Source: Hanleya hanleyi
Lineage: Eukaryota; Mollusca; Polyplacophora; Lepidopleurida; Hanleyidae
Length of the DNA stretch: 64,000 bases
Assembly: GCA_036873755.1 (NCBI GenBank)
Contig: JAVTVY010047861.1
Location: 176,582 to 240,581, forward strand
Direction of reading: 5' to 3'
Below the pieces are notes generated by a model. The model was not told the origin of the DNA. It searched no databases and saw nothing but the letters and a program-made list of their open reading frames with translations. This document shows, in pieces, positions 36,901 to 44,705 of the stretch; positions within the stretch are counted from its first letter, which is position 1, and every line of letters starts with the position of its first letter. The position numbers and the translations under genes are program-made.

Positions 36901-37552
36901 ATCACATACAATACCTCCATTATATCAAGGTTCTGTCAACACATCTACATGGGGACATAGACTTCTATTACTATAGATGCTTAATTGTTCGTGGCAATTA
37001 TCTTTTTGTGGTTTCACTCTTAAATCATTTTCTCTGTATGTACATGTATCTTTTGTATATGGGCAAGTCCATTAAAACAATTTTAAAAGGATTGCATAAT
37101 AAATCAAAACAGGAAAAATAGACTGAAAAATGTCTTCTGGGAAAATGATGTCATCAATGCAATCATCCTGATTTTTTTTACATTTTCTGATAAAGCTTGA
37201 CCCAAAGGTATAATGTGGTAAGTTACAGCTCCCTAGTCTGAGGGAAAACAAAAATAATTAGGGGTGCAGAATCAGCCCCAGGCTGTGGTACACCCCAAAT
37301 TGCCCAGGCCAGATGCTGATATAACAAAGTAAGAAGATATATTCATGGAAACTCTTTCGCAGAAACCCTTTATCACAATAAAATAACTGAAGTTTGTTCC
37401 ACCTGAATAATAAAGCCTTTACAGTAATTGCCAATGTGTGTTAATTTGTTCTAGACCGACTCTCTTTGTTTTCATCAGAACTTTGACTTCAAGGCATTGG
37501 AGGGTGCAACAGACTATGACGGTGGATTCAATAGAAACTCACAGACAGTAAA
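15936..37552 (+). CDS. UBE3A: UBE3A (E6AP) HECT E3 ubiquitin ligase, 10 exons, 3' end missing
   Basis: Ten plus-strand exons join with matching phases at every junction: 15936-15985, 22011-22058, 22522-22874, 26383-26475, 31297-32555, 32728-32872, 33271-33476, 35934-36098, 36452-36607, 37479-37552. The predicted 849 residues begin [16 protein letters not shown]. They contain the N-terminal AZUL zinc domain (about 34-94, Cys53/58/63/94), a long acidic and helical middle in exon 5, and HECT N-lobe signatures such as [26 protein letters not shown] and GLAIYN. The family transfers ubiquitin from E2 through a C-lobe cysteine in a TSHTCFN motif. That last exon, about 90 residues, is absent anywhere in the window. 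The order and splice phases are those of a real gene. Either the last exon is elsewhere or the locus is rearranged beside the DIRS element at 38.9 kb. As assembled, the product could not form the ubiquitin thioester. Confidence 0.95.
16196..16572 (+). mobile_element. tRNA-derived SINE in UBE3A intron 1
   Basis: The head has a box A-like TCTAATGGTTAAAGCC region and a box B-like GGGTTCAATCCC (about 16250-16262), so it is pol III type. The body runs to a tail reading GATATAGCTGAAAAAATG, then GATGTTAAACC and a degenerate CACTCGCTCACCCACCC. The same tail type appears at 58.1 kb, so this is one family. Confidence 0.82.
16873..17858. repeat. Inverted repeats (~95 bp) flanking a LINE fragment
   Basis: The left arm 16873-16968 (AAAATGACCTGGCAATA ... 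CACTCTTCAATCT) matches the inverted right arm 17764-17858. They enclose the LINE 3' fragment at 17181-17738. The arms may be a foldback element into which the LINE inserted, or the end of an element that captured it. Confidence 0.75.
17181..17738 (-). pseudogene. LINE (non-LTR retrotransposon) ORF2 C-terminus, 5'-truncated
   Basis: A 185-codon minus-strand frame has the C-terminal zinc-knuckle region of non-LTR elements. Key residues are [19 protein letters not shown] (Cys-x-Cys, His, Cys) preceded by a [18 protein letters not shown] segment typical of the region after RNase H. The endonuclease and RT domains are absent. 5' truncation is usual for LINE copies. The clade (Jockey/I-like) is a guess. 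Confidence 0.85.
18003..20902. mobile_element. 2.9-kb element with TACGGTAATTTC terminal inverted repeats
   Basis: The left end TACGGTAATTTCCCTATTAA and the right end (its complement, ending GAAATTACCGTA at 20902) match over ~25 bp. Further inward both ends carry CGAATTAAAT and GCCGATTTT motifs in mirrored order. The flanking TA could be the target. Only short open frames are inside, for example 106 codons at 18063-18383 on minus, unrecognised, so it is probably non-autonomous. It sits in UBE3A intron 1. Confidence 0.65.
20903..22010. other. UBE3A intron 1, 3' part, no further feature
   Basis: Leads to the acceptor CTGTTTTCAG at 22001-22010. Short chance frames only. Confidence 0.4.
22011..22058 (+). 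CDS. UBE3A: UBE3A exon 2
   Basis: 48 bases between CTGTTTTCAG and AAT|GTAAGT, encoding [15 protein letters not shown] plus the split Met codon before KRAAA. This is an acidic linker before the AZUL domain, as in the family. Confidence 0.88.
22522..22874 (+). CDS. UBE3A: UBE3A exon 3, AZUL zinc-binding domain
   Basis: Encodes [20 protein letters not shown] with the Cys spacing [11 protein letters not shown] and a fourth Cys in KKAGLC. This is the amino-terminal Zn-finger of UBE3A ligases, which in mammals binds the proteasome subunit PSMD4/Rpn10. It is followed by a Ser/Glu-rich linker. The donor at TTGG|GTAATT gives phase 1; the alternative donor at 22868 would put a stop early in exon 4. 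Confidence 0.95.
22875..24439. other. UBE3A intron 3, 5' part
   Basis: No coding feature. Near 23521-23841 an open frame contains AATTGAATACCTGTACCAGAA, a phrase repeated at about 25059, so this is part of the dispersed repeat described next. Confidence 0.4.
24440..26160. repeat. Two direct copies of a ~700-bp repeat, AGGTCA-rich
   Basis: Copy 1 (about 24500-25450) and copy 2 (about 25490-26155) share landmarks TATTTCCTTATAAAATAACG, ACTACTTTTTCTTGTT and ATCAACTTTCTTT, and end GGAAAGNCCTAATAA. Copy 1 is split by ~234 extra bases (25165-25398) between AATAATAATC words, containing a CCT microsatellite and TGCGCATGCGCG. AAGGTCAAGGTCA strings occur at 24466, 25038 and 25558. Confidence 0.85.
26383..26475 (+). 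CDS. UBE3A: UBE3A exon 4
   Basis: 31 codons of linker ([14 protein letters not shown]...) between TTATGTAG and CAAA|GTATGT, phase 1 in and out. No conserved domain. The assignment rests on phase agreement with exons 3 and 5 and the absence of stops only in that phase. Confidence 0.75.
26476..27729. other. UBE3A intron 4, repeat copy and polyC
   Basis: 26503-26660 is the inverted relative of the 10.8-11.1 kb repeat. A C-rich tract lies at 27142-27157. A short inverted pair TCGAGCCAGTAGC / GCTCGATG surrounds 27400. No gene. Confidence 0.45.
27730..28110. repeat. ~210-bp tandem duplication
   Basis: GATGCAGTGTACATTGT ... AACCCTGTTAGTTTTGAAT ... GTCGCCTTAAATGAAGGACA occurs twice head to tail (about 27740-27903 and 27958-28110) with modest divergence. 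Confidence 0.85.
28878..30710. mobile_element. Candidate element with CAGGGATTCCGC terminal inverted repeats
   Basis: The left end CAGGGATTCCGCTAGGGTCT and the right end (complement of CAGGGATTCCGCC at 30698-30710) are followed inward on both sides by GGGTCCG. The right subterminal part has mirrored CGCTACGCTCCCTC / CGCTTCGCTCCCTC words. No transposase frame is recognised. The TIRs are short, so this is a moderate call. Confidence 0.45.
30711..31296. other. UBE3A intron 4, 3' end
   Basis: A 109-codon open frame on minus (30754-31083) shows no recognisable domain and is probably chance. Ends at the acceptor TTTTTTACAG. Confidence 0.4.
31297..32555 (+). CDS. UBE3A: UBE3A exon 5, large central exon
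   Basis: 1,259 bases encoding the region from [20 protein letters not shown] to [14 protein letters not shown]. Conserved UBE3A stretches include [24 protein letters not shown] and [17 protein letters not shown]. Highly acidic [13 protein letters not shown] and DCDQDD runs replace the human acidic linker. One exon of similar size encodes this region in vertebrates. The true exon ends at GGG|GTATGT; the frame then stays open into the intron for about 28 codons by chance. Confidence 0.95.
32728..32872 (+). CDS. UBE3A: UBE3A exon 6, HECT domain start
   Basis: [15 protein letters not shown] then [20 protein letters not shown] and [13 protein letters not shown]. This is the first part of the HECT N-lobe. 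Phase 0 in, phase 1 out at TTTG|GTGAGA. Confidence 0.95.
33271..33476 (+). CDS. UBE3A: UBE3A exon 7, HECT N-lobe
   Basis: Encodes [20 protein letters not shown] then [16 protein letters not shown] and [15 protein letters not shown], the E2-proximal N-lobe. The acceptor GATGACAG and donor CCCT|GTATGT give phases 1 and 0. A G-homopolymer of 13-14 bases lies just upstream (33136-33149), a place where reads often err. Confidence 0.95.
33892..34065. repeat. ~44-bp tandem repeat, 4 copies
   Basis: TGGAGTTATCAGTCCCTC then TTAAACTATATCCCAGCTTA, four nearly identical head-to-tail copies abutting the left end of the next element. Confidence 0.93.
34074..35393. mobile_element. 1.3-kb element with ~40-bp terminal inverted repeats
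   Basis: Terminal repeats 34074-34113 and 35354-35393 differ at about one position (CTTCATTTTATCAAGCC outward). A second mirrored block, GGCCTCTGTTAATTAATC to TCTCATGACC, lies at about 34223-34258 and 35129-35165. No transposase is present, so it is MITE-like. It sits in UBE3A intron 7. Confidence 0.85.
35780..35933 (+). repeat. Decayed ~110-bp tandem copy of UBE3A exon 8 start
   Basis: GTTCGGATTCTATTGTCCAG then TTTATGTGACATGCTGGCAT and GATGTGGAGGAGACATTC is a diverged copy of the first ~65 bases of exon 8. In the exon's frame it reads [19 protein letters not shown], against [19 protein letters not shown] in the functional exon. TTCTGTATAGGTTATCA recurs at about 35887 and 36003, so exon and flanking intron duplicated together. 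No good phase-matched splice sites flank it, so it is probably inert. Confidence 0.85.
35934..36098 (+). CDS. UBE3A: UBE3A exon 8, HECT domain
   Basis: 55 codons from [20 protein letters not shown] through [12 protein letters not shown], phase 0 in and out (TTCAG| and AAG|GTGAGG). This is the part of the HECT N-lobe just before the segment leading to the C-lobe. Confidence 0.95.
36452..36607 (+). CDS. UBE3A: UBE3A exon 9, HECT domain
   Basis: Encodes [19 protein letters not shown] then [18 protein letters not shown] and [13 protein letters not shown], phase 0 both sides. It is strongly conserved with the family. Confidence 0.95.
37479..37552 (+). CDS. UBE3A: UBE3A exon 10, last exon present
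   Basis: [20 protein letters not shown] then SQTVK, ending AA|GTAAGT in phase 2. In the family the next residues are the FWEIV-type segment that opens the C-lobe region. That exon is not found downstream. A GTATTTCTTTGG after an AG at 38660 starts similarly by chance but has an immediate in-frame mismatch and stops. Confidence 0.93.
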
Positions 37553-38885
37553 GTAAGTACCCTGCCACATTTGGTCTTATGAAATGATAAAGTTATATTA
37601 ATATGTAGAGCTTAAACGAATAGCCGAATACATTCACAGTATTTTAAAATTTTGAATATTCGATTGGAAAATGACATTCGAATATTAAGATACATGGTAG
37701 GCAATCTAAATACCAGCAAACATTTTAACTTGTGGAAACAAAGTCAGATTATCAGAGGACGAGAAAAGGCAGTGTTAGCACTGTAAGATTTATAATTTTA
37801 AATATAAAGGCAGGCCCGTTTTAGCTATGAATGTACATGTACCTGTTACCAAAAGTTTGTCGGTCACTCTAATATTATGAACAAGGTGATCTGATTGGCT
37901 ATTGCAAGTGTGACCTGTGTGTTGACTGCCCATTATTCTATTTTTCTCACAATCTGATTGGCTCTTCAACTACCTTCAGCCTTGACCTTCTGCTGATTAC
38001 TAATTGCTGGTAGAAATTTAATCAGTGAGAAATTTTATTCATCATTGAGTTTTTTCTCATATAGTTTGTCTTTACTTTCAATGAATAACTAAAACTGGCC
38101 TGCCTGCCAAATGAAATTACTGGTTCAACACTTGTTTTCAATTTAGCTCAGTGAGTGTGACAGCAGTGAATGTACTAGCATACAGCAATCATGAACATGC
38201 AGTTACATCAGTCGATCTGCAACAACAACAAGCCGACTTCATTTTGCCCGTCAGATAATTTTATTAAAGAAAATATTTCAACTGGAGAAACATTCATTTT
38301 GCCTAAATTCCTCCTGCCCATGTTCATTCACACCTATTCTATTACTATACTAATACTATTCAGATAAAGCTACCGAATATTCGAATGGCAAAATTCACCA
38401 TTCGTTTCAGCTCTAGTAATATGTTCTTCTCACTGTGGAATAATCCGTACAACAGACTCTTGGAGTGGAACTGATATATATATGGGTACTGATAAGTTGG
38501 ATGCAATACCTTACATGTACCTTGTTCATTTCGAAGCCTCATGGGCTCATATTTGGTTATGGTAACCCAGGCTGGGTAACCTGTGACGGGTTCCCTGAGA
38601 AATTTTTACAACACAATCTTGCAATAATAGAAAATTTTGATTTGTGTTGATGAATTGATGCAGGTATTTCTTTGGACTAGTTTCTATGCCTTGGCATATG
38701 AAGTATGTTCGGAGGCATATTGACTGTGTTTGGTCTGTTCAACTGTCTGTCAGTCCCTCAGGTCATCTGTCTGTCTGTTCATCACGCTTGCCTTGTATAA
38801 TCAACTTGAACTACTGTCACAGTTGTCAGAAGCTTCTGAATTTTTGTAAACATGTTTAACATGATTTGAAGAGATGAAATATAAT
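37553..38885. other. UBE3A intron 10 up to the DIRS element, no exon
   Basis: Searched by eye for the C-lobe exon (TSHTCFN, GGLGKLK, KGFGML codons) and found none. A GTCTGTC-type stretch at about 38740-38785 resembles the starts of other mollusc repeats in this window. Confidence 0.5.
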
Positions 38886-39181
38886 GTTATTTGCGCTGAA
38901 AACTTACCTCACTTCCACTCTTTGCATTTCTTGTCTACAGGAAATATCACAGTAAGAATTTAAATGACACAGTTATCTCCCCTGCTAGTCACCTGATTGC
39001 ATAGCTACCCACAATTCTACTTCCTTCTTGTTCTACTGCTTCGTAGGGCTGGAAGTAAACATTGTCAACTCCGTGAAAAAGTGCCTTTTCTAGCGAAACT
39101 ACTCACAGTTGGATTACCTCAGACGTCTGATTTCCTGCAAGAAACCCTTTGGGAAGTATTCTCTAAGTTATCAGCGTAATA

Positions 39182-41668
39182 ATGGCTCATAATATGTCTC
39201 AAATGTCATGCATGTCTTGTGGAGGTGACAAGCCAAGTTATGACCTTCACTCAGTGTGTCCGCCATGCCGCCAGGGTAGAATCTGTACATGGGACACGGC
39301 CTGTGAAGAGTGTATTGTGTGGGCGCCCGGCATATTCCAGGTTTATTTGGCCGGTTCTCTGGCAGCTAACGAAGGGAATGGTGTCGTTATGCCTGCCAAT
39401 ATCGCAAACGAGACGTATGTAGCACAGTCTCCTCGTACTAATGTAGGCGAGGAGTCTAGGGGGTTTGTTAGTTCAGTAGCTGGGACTCCATTAGTCAGCC
39501 TATTGGATGTAAATAAAGATAAACAAACGCCCCCCCCCGCTCACGATGCTTCCATTTCAGGCCAGGTGAAGGGTCAATCAGGTAAGGGATCGACCCGGTT
39601 GGTACAAGTGGAAGGAGTAATCGAGGATATGGAATCTGGTACGACGACGACTGTGGAAGTGGAGATTCCTATTGAGCGGACGCCTGGATGTGACGATGAA
39701 GGGAAATCGGTGACGGACCCAGGCTTAGCGTGGGAAAGTCAGGGGACTCCGATCGCACGATCGGAGTCAACTTATGATTATGAAAACTTGGGCAGCACCA
39801 GTGAGGAGCCTAATGTTAAATTTTCATTTGGGTCTGGGGTTGGGAAAATACCTTCCTCGACGCTGTCGAGGCCTGGACTTCCCGGTCGCTCAGTTACGCC
39901 TTTAACTGCTGCTTCCGGTTTGTCTGAATTTTCTCAACCTGCTTCCGGTTACTCTGGTGGCCTTCCTCGTTCCCTTGCCGAGACGTTTGTGTCTACGAGC
40001 CTTCTGGGCCACCAGAGATTAAGGTTCCCGCAACAACGGCAGTATGGTATGTATCCAGGTAACCATAATATGTCAAATTTTTTGCCTGTGTCTGAGTTGC
40101 GTTATCAAGAACCCTCAATCAGACCAGTTCAAATTATGCGGCATCCGGTTGCTGGTCTACCTTCGCCCTTGCGTGGCTTAGGTCAGATATCTGCTTCCGG
40201 TGGTGTTCGAGGTACGGGACCGGGAATTTATCGTATGATGCGTCCTCCTATACGTGCTTCCGGTTTACGACCTCGTATGCCCGTTCACCGACCTTTACAG
40301 TGGCCGTGCTCACGTCCAGCTGGAGGGTCCTTGAGTGTGAACACACCTCGTCAGGCCTTGCTTCCGGTCCACTCTCAAGTGACTGATCCCACTTTGGCTG
40401 CCATACTGCGCGGTATGGAACAGCAACGTGAGGAAATGAAGGAATTGAGAGAGATGATGACCAGTCAATTCCGAAGTAGTACGCCACTGCTTCCGGTTTT
40501 GACTGAACAGTCTAGGAAACCGGAAGCTAATTTGTCGAGGACTATCCCTTCCAATACTCCCTCCTGGCAGGAAGCCCCGGAAGCTATGGAAGTGGATAGG
40601 GACCAGTACAGTAGATCTGAATTGAATGAACCTACCAATACTGATCCGGATGCTAGGAAATATTATGAACTTATTTCCGGCATCTATGACTTAATTCCTG
40701 ATATGCAGCTTCCGGTCCCACATGCGGGGGATATTGAAACTGAATCAGGAGAGTCAAACCGGGTTACGAGGTCGGCTACCACGCTGCCGGCCTCAACTGC
40801 TATTCATTCTATCTGCCATTTATTCCATAGAACGTTAGCAGAACCCACTACGCAGGAGGAACGTGCTATAAGGTTGAGACCAAAAGCTCGCTTCCGCCCT
40901 GCAGGATCTTCTGGTCCGTTCCCAGTACAGAAGCCAAACACACGAAGTTACGGCGTACATAACTCACCGTTTAGCTTCCGGTCTGCAGAGGTGAACGTCG
41001 ACTTTCAGTATTTATGCTCTAGCAATACTAAAGTGCCTAGTAATCCGGATGTTCCTTGCACGAACAAACAGGCCGCAGTACTTGAGGAAACTGCTCGACA
41101 AGGAGTGGCGATTACGAATCACCTCGACTGGTTTCTTAAAGCCATAAAGGATGGTTTATTTTCGCTGTCGGGCGCGGAGAATCAAGAACAGTTACAGGAG
41201 GGTATAAACCTCGTTCTTGACTACCAGAAGATTGCTTCCGGTGCTGTAGAAGATTTACTGGTACACAATGCCTACCTATCTTCTATGCTAGTGTATTTAA
41301 GGAGAAAGGCCTTCATTCCTTTTATGCATAGTTACACACCGGAAGCAGTAAAGAGGAGTCTACTAGAGACATCTACGGCTCCTTCTTTGCTGTTTGGTGA
41401 TGCTGTTGCCGAAGTTCGACCTGAAATGGATCGTATAGAGCATGACAGGTCAGTTGCTTCCGGTGCTTCGTCTAAGAGACCTATGGCTTCCGGGTCGGGT
41501 CCAAAGGCGAAGAAGGCTAAGAAGAACCCGCCTAGTTCCAAGGCTAATAAGGGTGCTTCCGGCCAGCAGCATAACCAAGCGCCTGCTTCTTTAGAGCCAA
41601 GAGTATCGACCTATGGCCATAAGAAGCAGGGTAAGGGGAAATCTAAGCAGTCAAAGAAGGATTCCTGA
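39182..41668 (+). CDS. DIRS gag-like protein (ORF1), intact
   Basis: 828 codons, uninterrupted. The N-terminus has a Cys cluster (C10, C13, C26, C29, C35, C41, C44, plus H23) suggesting zinc binding. The middle is Pro/Ser/Arg-rich and the C-terminus strongly Lys-rich (KAKKAKKNPPSSK, HKKQGKGKSKQSKKD), fitting nucleic-acid binding. A folded helical part lies around residues 620-720 (NHLDWFLKAIKDG, LVYLRRKAFIPFMH). The repeated ASG, LPV and SFR peptides come from one repeated DNA octamer read in different frames. Stop TGA at 41666. Confidence 0.85.
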   Translation: MAHNMSQMSCMSCGGDKPSYDLHSVCPPCRQGRICTWDTACEECIVWAPGIFQVYLAGSLAANEGNGVVMPANIANETYVAQSPRTNVGEESRGFVSSVAGTPLVSLLDVNKDKQTPPPAHDASISGQVKGQSGKGSTRLVQVEGVIEDMESGTTTTVEVEIPIERTPGCDDEGKSVTDPGLAWESQGTPIARSESTYDYENLGSTSEEPNVKFSFGSGVGKIPSSTLSRPGLPGRSVTPLTAASGLSEFSQPASGYSGGLPRSLAETFVSTSLLGHQRLRFPQQRQYGMYPGNHNMSNFLPVSELRYQEPSIRPVQIMRHPVAGLPSPLRGLGQISASGGVRGTGPGIYRMMRPPIRASGLRPRMPVHRPLQWPCSRPAGGSLSVNTPRQALLPVHSQVTDPTLAAILRGMEQQREEMKELREMMTSQFRSSTPLLPVLTEQSRKPEANLSRTIPSNTPSWQEAPEAMEVDRDQYSRSELNEPTNTDPDARKYYELISGIYDLIPDMQLPVPHAGDIETESGESNRVTRSATTLPASTAIHSICHLFHRTLAEPTTQEERAIRLRPKARFRPAGSSGPFPVQKPNTRSYGVHNSPFSFRSAEVNVDFQYLCSSNTKVPSNPDVPCTNKQAAVLEETARQGVAITNHLDWFLKAIKDGLFSLSGAENQEQLQEGINLVLDYQKIASGAVEDLLVHNAYLSSMLVYLRRKAFIPFMHSYTPEAVKRSLLETSTAPSLLFGDAVAEVRPEMDRIEHDRSVASGASSKRPMASGSGPKAKKAKKNPPSSKANKGASGQQHNQAPASLEPRVSTYGHKKQGKGKSKQSKKDS

Positions 41669-41978
41669 TGTCTCGGGCCGTACCGGGTGGCTTCCGGTAT
41701 GGCGGGAACACCGAGACATAACGTTTCCAGTTCCCCAGCAACTAGACCTTCCGGTAGGGGGAAGGCTGCAGTTGTTTGGAGGAACTGGATAAGGATCGGG
41801 ACGGAAGCGTGGGTCATTCGAACGATCAGATACGGCTATCGCCTATTGTTCGACACGCTTCCTCCCTTGACTGCTCATCCCCTTCCGTCTCGTATACCAT
41901 TACGAACGGGTCATCTATCAGCAATGCAGTCCTCTGTGGACAAGCTGATGGAGAAGGCAGCTGTAATAGAGCTTCCGG
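39911..41978. repeat. Dispersed GCTTCCGG octamer cluster, 17 exact copies
   Basis: Forward at 39911, 39941, 40193, 40256, 40360, 40489, 40708, 40974, 41234, 41456, 41486, 41555, 41690 and 41971. Reverse (CCGGAAGC) at 40520, 40577 and 41339. Near matches at 40891, 41747, 42117 and 42263. Relative to gag the forward copies fall in frame 1 (Ala-Ser-Gly), frame 3 (Leu-Pro-Val) and frame 2 (Ser-Phe-Arg). The copy at 41690 is in the gap after the gag stop. The core contains TTCCGG, an ETS-family-like site. Confidence 0.93.
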
Positions 41979-43797
41979 TTTGGGACACGTCACCCGGGTT
42001 CTATTCGCCGGTCTTTCTGGTCCCCAAGAAAGACACGTCCGAGATGCGCATGGTTATAAACCTAAAGCGCCTCAACAAGGACTACCTCACTCCACCGCCA
42101 CACTTCCGCATGGAGTCCTTCCGGTCTATCCGGTCGGTACTCGGACAAGGGAATGGCTGACTTCTCTGGATTTAAGGGATGCATACCTGCATATCCCGAT
42201 ACATCCGGGGGACAGGAAGTACTTGAGATTCATGGTCGGCAAATGACGCTTCCAAATTCAAGTGCTTCCGTTCGGCCTATCCACTTCCCCTTGGGTGTTC
42301 ACACGAGTGTTTACACCAGTGGCACAATTCCTGCACAGTCTAGGTATAAAGTACCACTTTTATATCGACGACTCCCTGCTAAGGAATGCCTGCAAGGAAC
42401 AGTTAATCCTAGACACCCAGTTTGTCTTAAGGATGTTGACTTCTCTGGGATACATCCCACACGAAGAGAAATCAGAGCTGATTCCTTCACAAAGGCGCAA
42501 ATTTCTGGGGGTGGAATACGATACGCTACGGGCTCTCGCCAAACCCCCAGAAGATCGATGGCTGAAGATAACGACGAAGATACCTCAGTTCCTCAAGTTA
42601 TCTCAGGCCAGGGCTTTACACTTTGCTGCGATAATCGGCCTCTTGACGTCAACACAGGACGTAACTCCAAGAGGGCGGTTGCAGCTTCGTCCCTTAATGA
42701 TTTACTTCAATCATCAATGGGTCGAAAGGCAGTTGAATCCGTGGATACCTGTAACACCACTAGTCAAACAATGCCTCCGATGGTGGCTGGATCCACTCAA
42801 CGTTATGCCAGGTGTGTCCCTACTTCCGTTTCGTCCGTCACATCACCTGTTCACGGACGCATCTATGGAAGGATGGGGAGCCCACCTCGAGTCCAAGTCG
42901 ACATCCGGGTTATGGACAATCGAGGAACGCTCGTGCCATATAAACGTGTTGGAGTTTATGGCAGTGACACATGCCATCCGCACGTGGGTGAGCGTATTGA
43001 CCGACAAGAACCTGCTAGTTGCGACGGACAACACAACAGTTGTGTCCTACATCAACAAGCAGGGGGGGACGAGATCTCCGCAATTACAAAGCCAAGCGGA
43101 AATCTTTTTCGGTCTGTGTTTGGACAACAACATATCAGTGTTGGCCAGACACATCCCGGGGGTACTGAACGTCTTAGCGGATTCGCTTTCACGACGGAAT
43201 CAGATAATTCCCACGGAGTGGCAACTTCACCCAGACATACTAAAACAAATAGCTCATGTCTGGGAGATGCCACACATAGATCTGTTCGCCACTCGGCGCA
43301 ACAATCTACTGCCCCTGTTCATGTCGCCGGTTCCGGATCCGACGGCATATGCAGTGGACGCACTTTCGCAGGACTGGTCAAGGATGGTAGCATATGCGTT
43401 CCCTCCTCCAGCTATCCTAGCGAAGGTACTTCAGAAGATCCGCGAACACATGTGTGTCGTTTACCTGATTGTTCCGTGGTGGCCAGCAAGGCCGTGGTTC
43501 CCGGAACTATTGGATCTTCTGGTAGATGTACCAAGACAGCTTCCAGTATGGCACAATCTACTGCGCCAGCCCGGAACGTCGACGTTCCACAGCCAACCAG
43601 GACTGTTCCACTACCACGTGTGCAAGTGCTCAAGCAGCACTTCGCTCAGGCGGGATTTTCAGCGGAGGTTGGGCGCCGAATGGCACAATCTATTCGACCG
43701 TCCTCTTCCGCTGTATACAACTCAAAGTGGGCAATCTTCGATCTTTGGTGTGGAGAGAGGGATATTAATCCATCCGGCGCAACTATCCCTGAGATAG
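41687..43797 (+). pseudogene. DIRS reverse transcriptase / RNase H / MT-like polyprotein, interrupted
   Basis: RT begins in one frame (FYSPVFLVPKKD, MRMVINLKRLN) up to about 42147, where a small indel moves coding to another frame (SLDLRDAYLHIPI). A TGA at 42244-42246 then interrupts it, and the frame resumes at 42247. From ATG 42262, YIDD is residues 34-37, and RNase H acidic residues are D199 (FTDAS), E231 (NVLEF), D256 (ATDNT) and D307 (LADSL). The region after residue 310 (HIDLFATRRNN, DALSQDW, YAFPPPAIL, VPWWPARPW) is the methyltransferase-like domain typical of DIRS elements. A sequencing error at either break cannot be excluded. Confidence 0.88.
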
Positions 43798-44705
43798 CAG
43801 AGTTTCTATTGTACCTGTTCAGGGATAGGGGCCTGGTGCCTGCTACGGTAGAAGGTTATAGAGCGGCCATTGCTCAGCCTATTCTACTGGGTACTGGGAT
43901 TAATCCCTCGACTGATCCAAACTTATCTGCACTAATCAAGTCATACAAGATAACTGGTCAGTCGGCTGTTCCGAAATTACCTAAGTGGGACTTAGCCTTA
44001 GTACTTCGGCAATTGGGAGAGCCACCTTTCGAGCCAATAGAGGCTATTGAGCTAAAATATTTATCATACAAAACTTCGTTTTTGTTGGCTCTTGCTTCAG
44101 CAGCTAGGGTGTCAGAGCTGCATGCGCTCGATAAAAGGAACATCAGACACTCTAGGAACTGGAGCAAGGTAGTTCTCACAACGGTTCCTGAGTTTGTGGC
44201 CAAGAATCAAGCCCTCTACGATTCCATATCTCGAGAGTTCACAATTCCAGCCTTATCTGATTTCCTTTCGTCCGGTCTTGGATCAGACATGTTAATGTGT
44301 CCGGTTCGGGCTCTTGCGTGTTACCTGAATCGTACAGAGGAGATCAGAGCGGGAAGGAGGCGTTTGTTTATCCCTTTCGATCCTAAAGCCAAACAAGAAA
44401 TAAGTAAAAACACTATCTCGAGTTGGCTCAAAAATACGATTCGGCTAGCGTACTCCACGGCTACTGATAGGCAAGCCGCGCTTGTAAACGTTTCGGGTCA
44501 CGAAATTAGGGCATTAGCGGCATCATGGCCTCTATGGTCCAACAGATCGGTGACTGACATTATGAGGGCGTGCTACTGGAGGTCAAACACGACATTTGCC
44601 TCCTACTATCTCTGGGACATGACGTTGGCATGTAACGACCTCTATTCCATCGGCCCACTTGTGACCGCACAGCGGGTGTCAGGGGGACCGAGGCCAGCAT
44701 TATAG
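42153..44705 (+). CDS. DIRS tyrosine recombinase frame (YR), intact catalytic residues
   Basis: An 850-codon frame whose last ~350 residues are the recombinase. Numbered from the first ATG, the catalytic set is R652 (ARVSEL), H783 and R786 (GHEIR), and Y818/Y819 (FASYYLWD). An N-terminal SAM-like core-binding segment (SKWAIFDLWC ... EIAEFLLYLF) starts near 530. The enzyme would cut and join the circular cDNA into the genome. The first ~480 codons overlap the RT/RNase H/MT frame in a different phase. Translation probably starts well inside, by an unknown mechanism. Confidence 0.85.
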   Translation: MADFSGFKGCIPAYPDTSGGQEVLEIHGRQMTLPNSSASVRPIHFPLGVHTSVYTSGTIPAQSRYKVPLLYRRLPAKECLQGTVNPRHPVCLKDVDFSGIHPTRREIRADSFTKAQISGGGIRYATGSRQTPRRSMAEDNDEDTSVPQVISGQGFTLCCDNRPLDVNTGRNSKRAVAASSLNDLLQSSMGRKAVESVDTCNTTSQTMPPMVAGSTQRYARCVPTSVSSVTSPVHGRIYGRMGSPPRVQVDIRVMDNRGTLVPYKRVGVYGSDTCHPHVGERIDRQEPASCDGQHNSCVLHQQAGGDEISAITKPSGNLFRSVFGQQHISVGQTHPGGTERLSGFAFTTESDNSHGVATSPRHTKTNSSCLGDATHRSVRHSAQQSTAPVHVAGSGSDGICSGRTFAGLVKDGSICVPSSSYPSEGTSEDPRTHVCRLPDCSVVASKAVVPGTIGSSGRCTKTASSMAQSTAPARNVDVPQPTRTVPLPRVQVLKQHFAQAGFSAEVGRRMAQSIRPSSSAVYNSKWAIFDLWCGERDINPSGATIPEIAEFLLYLFRDRGLVPATVEGYRAAIAQPILLGTGINPSTDPNLSALIKSYKITGQSAVPKLPKWDLALVLRQLGEPPFEPIEAIELKYLSYKTSFLLALASAARVSELHALDKRNIRHSRNWSKVVLTTVPEFVAKNQALYDSISREFTIPALSDFLSSGLGSDMLMCPVRALACYLNRTEEIRAGRRRLFIPFDPKAKQEISKNTISSWLKNTIRLAYSTATDRQAALVNVSGHEIRALAASWPLWSNRSVTDIMRACYWRSNTTFASYYLWDMTLACNDLYSIGPLVTAQRVSGGPRPAL

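Noticed and set aside
38660..38800. Possible UBE3A C-lobe exon after an AG at 38660 (GTATTTCTTTGG)
   Set aside because: Only the first two or three codons resemble the family. The catalytic TSHTCFN and terminal GFGML regions are absent, and the sequence runs into a GTCTGTC repeat.
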